Below are positions 1 through 5,785 of a DNA stretch of 5,785 nucleotides, piece by piece; position 1 is the stretch's first letter; every line of letters begins with the position of its first letter. The DNA lies in the NCBI GenBank assembly GCA_902796505.1, contig CADBPA010000010.1, forward strand, positions 1 to 5,785, in the 5' to 3' direction. The notes below the pieces were generated by a model. The model saw only the letters and a list, made by a program, of their open reading frames with translations. It ran no database searches and was not told where the DNA came from. This DNA is from an uncultured Ruminococcus sp. Lineage in GTDB: Bacteria > Bacillota > Clostridia > Oscillospirales > CAG-272. The translations under genes were made by a program, and so were the position numbers.

Positions 1-1
1 C

Positions 2-355
2 TGCCGGCGCGGCGAAACGCAGAAATACGCGGACGACGGCGCGATCGGCATCCCCGTCGAGGTCACCGTCTACTACGACCTCGCGCGCTTCGGCAAGGCG
101 AAGGCCGGGTATATGACGCGCGGTGCAACGCCGATCATCCTCTACGTTGTCAACGCCGGTTTTGAAAAGATCGGCACCGACAGCGATACCGTGATCCTTC
201 ACTCGATGCTGGATCGCGGTTACGCCGTCGCCGTCTTCGACTATAAGAACGACCCGAAGGCGGTCTCGCCCGCGCTCGATTCCTCGGCGCAGGTCAACCG
301 CACGAAGCTGATGGCGGGCAATTATCTGACCGACGCCGCGGCGTTCGAGAGCGGT
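2..355 (+). other. Domain: N-terminal partial alpha/beta-hydrolase-like segment (residues 1-118)
   Basis: Residues 44-54 form a hydrophobic strand entered from a Thr-Pro (TPIILYVVNAGF). A helix follows, then a second strand at 73-82 (GYAVAVFDYK). This matches the strand-helix-strand opening of alpha/beta hydrolases, where the oxyanion-hole loop follows the first strand and an Asp-Tyr ends the second. No nucleophile elbow follows; the chain instead passes into a beta-rich region with the motif YVVPAGDN near residues 120-128. The segment may be a degenerate duplicate of the start of the hydrolase at 220-540, or part of an unusual N-terminal subdomain of that enzyme. Its true N-terminus lies before the window. 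Confidence 0.45.
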
Positions 356-3300
356 AGCTATCAGGACTGCTACGTCGTTCCGGCGGGCGATAATATCCTT
401 CTGAACGACGTCTATTTCGAGCTGGACAAACACGGCACCGACGGAACGCTGGAAACCATCGTCAACGTCTGGAACGACGACTTCCGGATGTACAAGCAGG
501 ACGTCGTTGTGAAATGGGTGCATGAGGACGGAAGCCGCAAAGCGACGCAGAACGGACACGACGGCTCGTCTCCGGTCTGGTATTCCGACGCGCAGGGCAG
601 AACCGTCGATCAGCAGAGCGGACAGTATATCCGCGTCAAGCACACCAAAGCCGAGGTGATCACCGACTGCGTGAACGCCGACGGCAGCCCGATCGACCTG
701 AATCTCTATTTCCACGCCATCTATCCGACGCATCCCGAAAATCCCGTTCCGGTCATGGCGTACTTCTCCTCGTCAGGCTATCTGACGCTGCCGACGGCGG
801 AAGACCGGCCGCACTTCAACGGCTTCCTCTTCGGCGGATACGCCGGCGTGATCTACGACTACGCCTGGGTGCCGATGGGAAGAAACGACCATTACGGCTA
901 CTTTGACGGCAGCAGCGGCATCGCCAAGAGCGTGACCGGCGACAACCAGTCCTACGCGACCTATACCTTCAACCTGCCGCAGGTCTCGACGGCGGCGATG
1001 CGTTATATCCGCTATCTCGCCCTCACCGAGCCGGATACCTATGATTTCAATATCGAAAAGGTCGGCGTTTACGGCATCTCGAAGGCGTCCTTCATCCAGC
1101 ATCTCTGCCAGAGAAGCCTGAGCGAGGACCTGCTCTCGACGGCGGACGGGCTGACCGAGGAGCAGATCGCCGACGCCGTCAACGAAATGGTCAACGCGAT
1201 GCCCCAGCAGCTGATCCTCTCCGGCCATCACGGCGAGACGCGCTACGACAACGGCAAGACCGAGACCTACACGAAGGACGGCATCACCATTGACGGCGGA
1301 GAACGCCAGCCCTGGGCGGTGTACGGCGGGCGTGAGATCGCATCCGGCGTGCAGGCGTGCTACGGAAGCTGCGGCGGATTCTTCGACAATTTCGCCTCGG
1401 ATATGGGGCCGCAGTTCCTCACCTCCAACCTGCAGGATACCTACAACACCGAGTACGGCAACCAGAACCACCTGATCAACCTCTGCCGTACCATGAATAT
1501 TCCGGCGCTCTGGTATGAAGCCGACATCGCGCATACCTTCGCCGCCGGACCGGACGACAACTACGGCGTGGACACCTACGCGGCGTTCTTCTGGTTCTGC
1601 GATTATTATCTGAAGGACGCGCCCGTCCGGGTGACCTACACCGATCCGATCCACCTTGCCGCCATCCCCGCCGATCGGGATATCCTGATCAAATTCATCG
1701 GCGAGATCGGGCGCGACGAGATCGGAAAGATCACCCTGACCGATCCCGACGGAAACCCCGTCCCCGGAATCTGGACGGCGCAGTACGGCGACACCGAGTG
1801 GACCTTCCATCCGTCGGGCATGCAGGGCGGGACGCTCTATACGCTCACGGTTCCCGGAAGCCTCGTCGGTAAGAATGGCAAAGCGATCGCCGAGCCGTAT
1901 ACCGCGACCTTCCTCACCGAGCCTGAGACCACGGCGCAGATCGCCCTCGGCGGCGAAAGCGTTACCGTGACCGAGGAGGGAAGCCTTCTCTCCTTCCCGG
2001 CGCCTGCGGTCAGCAAAGACGAGCCGGAACACGCCTATCTGCGGTTCTCGGTGACCAACCCTGCGGTCAACCGCCTCGCGGTCTACGCCTCGGACGCAAG
2101 CGGCGCCGCCGGCGAACAGCTCGGCAGTCTGCAGATCAGCGGAGAGGGAGCTTATGAGATCGACGTTACCGCGGCGGTCTACGGAAAGGCGCCCGGCGAG
2201 ACGGCTTATCTGCTTCTCAAAAACGAAAACGAGGGCAAGAACGCCCTGACCTATCAGGAACTTTTCATCTCCGGCAGCGGCGGATTCAGCGTCGGCAGCT
2301 ACACCAGCGCGACCGTCCGCGCGGTCGTGGACGACACGACCTGCCTTTCGCTTGCCGTCAAGCAGAATTTCGGCAAGTTTGATAAACTCGCTCCTACCTA
2401 TCATTATTACGCAAGCGAATCGGCGCTTTCGAGCACGAAGATCCTGAACGACGGAAAGAACGTCACCCCCGCCGACCTCGGCAGGACCTTCCTCATCACC
2501 GTCCGCGTATACGACACGGTCGACCGCTCGATCCGCCTGACGCTCAATTCCGAAACGAACAAGACCACCCAGCTGCTCGACTATCAGAAGGTCTATGAGG
2601 TCTTCCAGACGAAAGCCGGGGAGTGGTGCGAATTTACCGTTCCGTATACCGTCTACGAAGCCGAATACGGCGCGGCGAGCCGCCAGAAGAAATTCACGAT
2701 GATCATCGGCGCGACCGGCGACACCGAAATGCCGATCTACGTCGATTCGGTCCGCGTTTACGAAGTCTTCACCGACACCGAGATCGGCGGCGCTTCGATC
2801 GCTCTGCGCGAGGAGGGCGTTTATCCCTATCAGCCGGCAAAAGACGACCTGCCTTTCGCGGTCGGAGATACGCTTTACGAAGACCTCGCCTCCGCCGCCG
2901 CGGCGGCGACCGGCGGCCGGGAGATCCTTCTGCGCCGGGATACCGTGATCTCCGGCAAGGACAGCCTTACGATCGCCGGAGGCGCCGTCACGCTCGATCT
3001 TTCGGGCTATCGGCTGACCGCCGCGACGGCCTCGCCTCTCTTCGCCTTCGGCGCGGGCAGCAGCTCGCTGACGATCCAAAACGGCACGCTGATCCTCGCC
3101 GATTCGCCGCTCTTCGGCTTCGGCGCGACCGACGGCGGAAAGATCTCGATCCTGCTCGACGGTCTGGATCTGAAGATCGCCGCGCACTCGGTGGCGCAGA
3201 GCGTCTTTTGCGCGACGGAGTCGGGCAACGCCGACGTCGATCTCACCCTCTACGGCTCGGTGATGAAGATCCGCAGAAGATCTCTGCCGGACAGAAGAGT

Positions 3301-5785
3301 CACCCTCTTCGCCACCGGAACCGGAAAACTCGCCGTTCACTATACGCTCGAAGGGACCGATCTCTATCTTGACAGCCTGCACGAGCTGAATTTCTGCGAC
3401 GGCGCGATCGCTTACCGCGAACACTGGTCGGGGCAGGGAGGCGTGTTCGTCTCCTCCTCCGAAAAGAACGCCCCGTCGGCTTCCTTCAAGAAGGACGGCG
3501 CCTATTACGTTCTGCGCGGCGCGCCGACCGAGCCGGGCTATACCGCCTACCGCATAGAGCCGGCGGCGGAGTCCACCCCCTACGGCGCGATCCCCGATTC
3601 CTATCTCGATCCGGACGCCTATCCCTTCATCCTCTTCTCGGGCGAAGCCGTCATCGGGACGGCGGGCAATTATGCGAGCGTGAGTCAGAAGGCGCGCGTC
3701 TTTACCGAAACCCACCCCGGCGCCGAGATCGCCGTCGTGATGCGGAAGGATCACGTCGTTTCCTCCGGAACCGATAAACTCGACAAGCTGAACGGAAAAC
3801 TGATCCTCGACCTTTCGGGGCATACGCTGACGAGAGGGACGACCATCTTCGAGGGGATGGTGGAGAGCGGTTACACCGGCAGTTTTGAAACCTCACTGAC
3901 CGTCCGTGGCGGCGTGATCCTCGCCGACCGGGGAATGCCGCTGGCGCTCGAAGGACTCAGCGAAAAAGACAAGGTCTATCATTTTGCCTTCGAGAACGTC
4001 ACCTTTGCGATGACCTCCTCCTACCCCTCCGGCTACCCGGTCTTCCGCAGCTGGGGACATAAAGCCACCGGTGTGACGAACGCCGACTTCACCTTCACCG
4101 ACTGCACCTTCGACTTTGCCGGACTGACCGAAGGCTCGGCGGCGCCGACCGGAAGCGTCACGCTCTTCGACGTCTCGGATAACGGCCTGAACGCCGATAT
4201 CACCCTCCGCGGCGGCGTGCTTTACGCGACGGGGAGCACCGTCGGCCGCGTCAGCTGGTATTCGCTCAGCGCGAGCGGCGACCGCGTCGTCTTTGCTCCG
4301 AACGGGAACGGCGAACGCTTCCGCCTGTCGCTTCCGACCGGCGCGCAGGCGCCTAAGATCACCCTTCCCGCCGAAGAGGGAGCTTCTACCTTCGTCAAGA
4401 TCGGCGAGGAGGACGGCAGGGCGGTCTACGAGCTCGGCGAGCCGGTCGTCCAAAAGGAGATCGAAACGCCCTACGGCGTGATCCCCGCGGCGTCCTCGAC
4501 CGCCTCCGCCGCGATCTTCGCGGACGGAAAATTCCTCGTTTCCGCCGAAAGCTGGAAGGAGATCAGCGTCGCTCTGCGCGACCGGCTGAACGCCCATCCC
4601 GGCGAGAGCCTTGACGTCCTCTTCCTCGCGGATATGACGACGAACGGACTCTCCGCCTCCGAGCGGTTATCCTACCTGCGCGGCAGCGTCCACTTCGACC
4701 TCGACGGCCACACGCTCGTCGCCGGCTCGACCTTCCTCGAATGCGGCGTTGCCGACGCCTACTATTCGGGCGAGACCTATCCGACCGCGGCGGAATTCCG
4801 CAGCGGAAAACTGCTGATCGGCGCGGGATACCTCTTCGCCTCCGAGAGCCGTTCGAGCGCCGACAAGAGCATTGCTCTGACCTTTGAAAATATCACCTTC
4901 GGCGTCGACCGCGACGGCTACAACACCGCGCGCAACAAGCTCTTCTTCGCTTATAACGATCAGTCCCAGTGGGAGGGCAGAGACGAGATCGCCATGACCT
5001 TCCGCGACTGCACCTTCGACCTGCGCGGCATCCAAAACACCTTCACGGTGTTCTCCTTCCCGAATACGCCAAGCGGCGTCGCCGCGAAGATCCTTCTGGA
5101 GGGCGGCAGCGTCCTCTCGGATTCTCCCGACAACATCACCTGGCAGCAGCTGGACGGAAACGACAGCCTGACCTTGTGCAAAAACGCGGACGGCGAATAT
5201 CCGATCCTCCGCCAGCCTGCGGGCAGCGATCCCGTCCTTCTGACGGCGCGCGGCGAGGACGGCGGCATCCTCTTCTACTCCGAAAAGGAGAGCGCGGACG
5301 GCGAGACGACCTACGAGGCAGTCCCGGCGACCGACGAGGGCATCCCGACGCCTTACGGCGCGATCCCGTTTGAACAGGCGGGCGCGGTCTTCGCCCTCTT
5401 TACCGACGGAGCCTTCCTCTCCTCGCAGGAGACCTGGGCGAAAGCCATCAGCGCGGCGAGGACCTACCTTGCCTCCCACCCCGGCGAGACGGTCGCCGTC
5501 CTGATGCGTAAAAACCACACCAACACCGCAGGCACCGATCCGCTCGGGCGGATCACCGGCAGCCTCGTCGTCGACCTCGGCGGCCACACGCTGGTGCGCG
5601 GCGGCGGTCAGTCGTTGATGGAAGCCGGAACGAAGAACGCGACCGAGGAAGAATGCGCCGTAGCGGCGAATATCACCGTGAAGAATGGCCGCATCCTTGC
5701 GATGAACAAGGCGGGAACCAACTCCGGCCATATCATGACCTATCAGTCCTTCGTCAACTTCAATAAGGAACTGAACGTGACCTTC
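2..5785 (+). CDS. Giant modular extracellular-type protein: alpha/beta hydrolase, beta-sandwich domains and tandem beta-helix modules (partial at both ends)
   Basis: Seen: an uninterrupted frame of 1,928 codons spans the window with a strong G/C preference at third positions and recognisable folds from end to end. No start or stop is inside, so the signal peptide and any anchor cannot be assessed. Order by residue: partial alpha/beta segment 1-118, beta-rich linker 119-219, alpha/beta hydrolase 220-540, Ig-like domain 541-640, DNRLRE-like beta-sandwich 641-760, jelly roll 761-926, then beta-helix-like modules starting at 941, 1192, 1489 and 1783. Composition is acidic and rich in Gly, Ala, Thr and Asp with few Cys, which fits an exported protein. 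Family knowledge: hydrolase plus Ig/CBM-like domains plus repetitive beta-helices is common in large surface or secreted proteins acting on polysaccharides or host glycans. Inference: a cell-surface hydrolase carried with binding and stalk modules. The substrate is unknown and I recognise no named gene. The reading frame is near certain; the function is moderate at best. Confidence 0.93.
356..658 (+). other. Domain: beta-rich connecting region (residues 119-219), function unknown
   Basis: The region has alternating hydrophobic and polar stretches (for example LNDVYFELDKHG, then IVNVWNDDF, then DVVVKWVHEDG) that suggest a small beta-sheet domain. It sits between the partial alpha/beta segment and the complete hydrolase. 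I recognise no family. It could be an inserted or N-terminal accessory domain that positions substrate for the hydrolase. Confidence 0.35.
659..1621 (+). other. Domain: alpha/beta hydrolase, esterase/peptidase-like (residues 220-540)
   Basis: The order of elements fits the alpha/beta-hydrolase fold. An oxyanion-type strand and loop lie at 250-260 (ending YFSSSGY). A strand ending IYDY lies at 284-287. A helix MRYIRYLAL precedes the nucleophile elbow VGVYGISKAS at 354-363, which makes Ser360 the likely nucleophile. Strand FLTSNLQD places Asp479 as the acid, and IPALWYEADIAHTF places His511 as the base. Ser-Asp-His order and the 32-residue Asp-to-His spacing agree with the fold. The elbow reads G-I-S-K-A, with Ala where the classical GxSxG has its second Gly. 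Related enzymes include acetyl-xylan esterases, feruloyl esterases and S9-type peptidases; the sequence does not choose among them. A charged insertion near 395-430 (GHHGETRYDNGK and onward) may form a lid. The domain ends at the helix FCDYYLKDAP. Confidence 0.72.
1622..1921 (+). other. Domain: bacterial Ig-like beta-sandwich (residues 541-640)
   Basis: About 100 residues begin VRVTYTDP right after the hydrolase. They contain the pattern of a bacterial Ig-like domain of the Big_5/SbsA type: a central strand with ITLTDPDGNPVPG, a later LYTLTVPGSL, and a closing YTATFLTE. The phrase 'GKNGKAIAEPYTATF' is typical of this family, where 'L.D..G.....Y...F.T' ends the domain. Its likely role is a rigid spacer between the enzyme and the binding domains. 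The family assignment comes from pattern recognition only. Confidence 0.6.
1922..2281 (+). other. Domain: DNRLRE/CBM96-like beta-sandwich (residues 641-760)
   Basis: The segment contains LLSFPAPAVS, then AYLRFSV, then NRLAVYASD, then a YEIDVTAAVYG strand and TAYLLLKNENEG. This succession (a line giving 'x-Y-L-R-F', a short strand with 'L-x-V-Y', then 'Y-x-x-D-V-T' and 'L-L-L-K') matches the layout of DNRLRE/CBM96-type domains in extracellular bacterial proteins, which include polysaccharide-binding members. No ligand-binding residues can be assigned. It may be only structural. Confidence 0.45.
2282..2779 (+). other. Domain: carbohydrate-binding-like jelly roll (residues 761-926)
   Basis: The pattern 'GRTFLITVRVYDT', then 'GEWCEFTVPYTV', then 'KKFTMIIGATGD', then 'MPIYVDSVRVYEV' is that of galactose-binding-like jelly rolls such as CBM4/9. 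In those, a G-W-x-x-F/T core strand pair is followed by a final 'yiDdV.vye' strand. The domain lies directly before the beta-helix modules. Its likely role is glycan binding or structural packing. No experimentally grounded ligand can be named, and the loops 785-830 show no clear aromatic binding platform. Confidence 0.5.
2822..3574 (+). repeat. Beta-helix-like module 1, shorter and diverged (residues 941-1191)
   Basis: The module starts at YPYQP, possibly a decayed TPYG. A helix-like segment follows (LYEDLASAAAAATGG), then REILLRRDTVIS, then the strand TLDLSGYRL at 998-1004, which matches the LDLSGHTL strand of later modules. Short-spaced strands follow (SLTIQNGTLILAD, ISILLDGLDLKI, VDLTLYGSVMKI), the rhythm of a parallel beta-helix of pectate-lyase type. 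It ends with a small closing unit (FKKDGAYYVLRG, then YTAYRIE) that also closes modules 2 and 3. At 251 residues it is about 45 shorter than those, mainly because the N-terminal cap is reduced. Confidence 0.55.
3575..4465 (+). repeat. Beta-helix-like module 2, TPYG-type (residues 1192-1488, 297 aa)
   Basis: The module opens TPYGAIP. A cap follows with YPFILF, a helix and ETHPGAEIAVVMRKDH (His1238 of HPG), then KLILDLSGHTL (His1274). Beta-helix rungs follow: LTVRGGVILAD, FAFENVTFAM, FTFTDCTFDF (Cys1368) and DITLRGGVLYA. The module closes with FVKIGEEDGRAVYELG. The same landmarks recur in order in modules 3 and 4, so this is a true protein repeat, although the DNA has diverged. The function is unknown; a structural stalk or binding repeat is the most likely role. 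Confidence 0.8.
4466..5347 (+). repeat. Beta-helix-like module 3, TPYG-type (residues 1489-1782, 294 aa)
   Basis: The module opens TPYGVIP. The cap follows with FADGKFLVSAESW and NAHPGESLDVLFLAD (His1532), then HFDLDGHTL (His1570). Rungs include GKLLIGAGYLF, LTFENITFGV, MTFRDCTFDLRG (Cys1670) and ILLEGGSVL. It closes with ILFYSEKESADGETTYEAV. Compared with module 2, the MRK(D/N)H piece of the cap is replaced by FLADM, so this copy has lost a feature kept by modules 2 and 4. Period to module 4: 882 bases. Confidence 0.8.
5348..5785 (+). repeat. Beta-helix-like module 4, TPYG-type, cut by the window end (residues 1783-1928)
   Basis: The first 146 residues of a further module are present: TPYGAIP, FTDGAFLSSQETW, LASHPGETVAVLMRKNH (His1826), VVDLGGHTLVRG (His1862), then ITVKNGRILAM and the start of the 'N-V-T-F' rung at the last residues. 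It is closest in its cap to module 2 (shared GTD, MRK and HTL-RG). About half a module is missing beyond the edge, so the repeat array continues downstream. Confidence 0.8.

Noticed and set aside
113..115. First in-frame ATG as a possible gene start
   Set aside because: The frame is open and protein-like upstream of it, no ribosome-binding site precedes it, and it falls just before a hydrolase-type strand. The gene begins before the window.
2623..3372. 249-codon plus-strand open frame in another frame
   Set aside because: It is extremely Arg-rich, as expected for an out-of-frame reading of GC-rich coding DNA. It overlaps the jelly roll and module 1 of the real gene and has no ribosome-binding site.
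773..3823. 1,016-codon minus-strand open frame
   Set aside because: It is in register with the sense gene, is Arg/Gly/Asp/Val-rich low-complexity sequence with no recognisable domain, and overlaps a sense frame that carries clear hydrolase and beta-sandwich motifs. Its end is set by a single rare TCA codon of the sense gene.
3893..4597. 234-codon minus-strand open frame
   Set aside because: Same cause: it is bounded by the in-frame sense TCA at 3893 and lies entirely over repeat module 2 and the start of module 3.
4969..5373. 134-codon plus-strand open frame in another frame
   Set aside because: The translation is Arg/Gly/Pro-rich low complexity and overlaps well-conserved repeat landmarks in the true frame.
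4667..5731. 354-codon minus-strand open frame
   Set aside because: It is bounded by the only sense TTA codon and lies over modules 3 and 4. The translation has no family features.
3575..5785. DNA-level tandem repeat or recent duplication
   Set aside because: The modules are similar only as protein. I see no long near-identical DNA stretches between copies, so this is ancient modular duplication, not satellite DNA or an assembly artefact.

Overview
The whole window lies inside one protein-coding gene on the + strand. The frame whose first complete codon is at position 2 is open for 1,928 codons to the last base, with no stop and no credible start. Both ends of the gene are therefore outside the window. 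No intergenic DNA, RNA gene, promoter, terminator, mobile element or CRISPR array is visible.

The product looks like a giant, modular, probably exported or surface-displayed protein. The order along the window is: (1) a short alpha/beta segment resembling the first part of an alpha/beta hydrolase (about residues 1-118); (2) a beta-rich connecting region (about 119-219); (3) an apparently complete alpha/beta-hydrolase domain with a plausible Ser360-Asp479-His511 triad (about 220-540); (4) a bacterial Ig-like beta-sandwich (about 541-640); (5) a beta-sandwich resembling DNRLRE/CBM96-type domains (about 641-760); (6) a carbohydrate-binding-like jelly roll (about 761-926); (7) a series of long beta-helix-like modules: a shorter diverged one (about 941-1191), two full ones of 297 and 294 residues that begin with a TPYGxIP motif, and a fourth that starts at residue 1783 and is cut by the window end.

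The architecture suggests an enzyme head (esterase- or peptidase-like hydrolase) followed by adhesive or carbohydrate-binding domains and a repetitive beta-helical stalk. This is typical of very large extracellular proteins of gut-associated uncultured bacteria. The GC-rich sequence, its very strong preference for G or C at the third codon position and the domain style would fit an uncultured Clostridia/Oscillospirales-like Firmicute, but the sequence alone does not settle the taxonomy.

Long open frames on the minus strand, including one of 1,016 codons, are shadows. They are in codon register with the real gene and exist because it almost never uses TCA, TTA or CTA, the codons that read as stops on the opposite strand.
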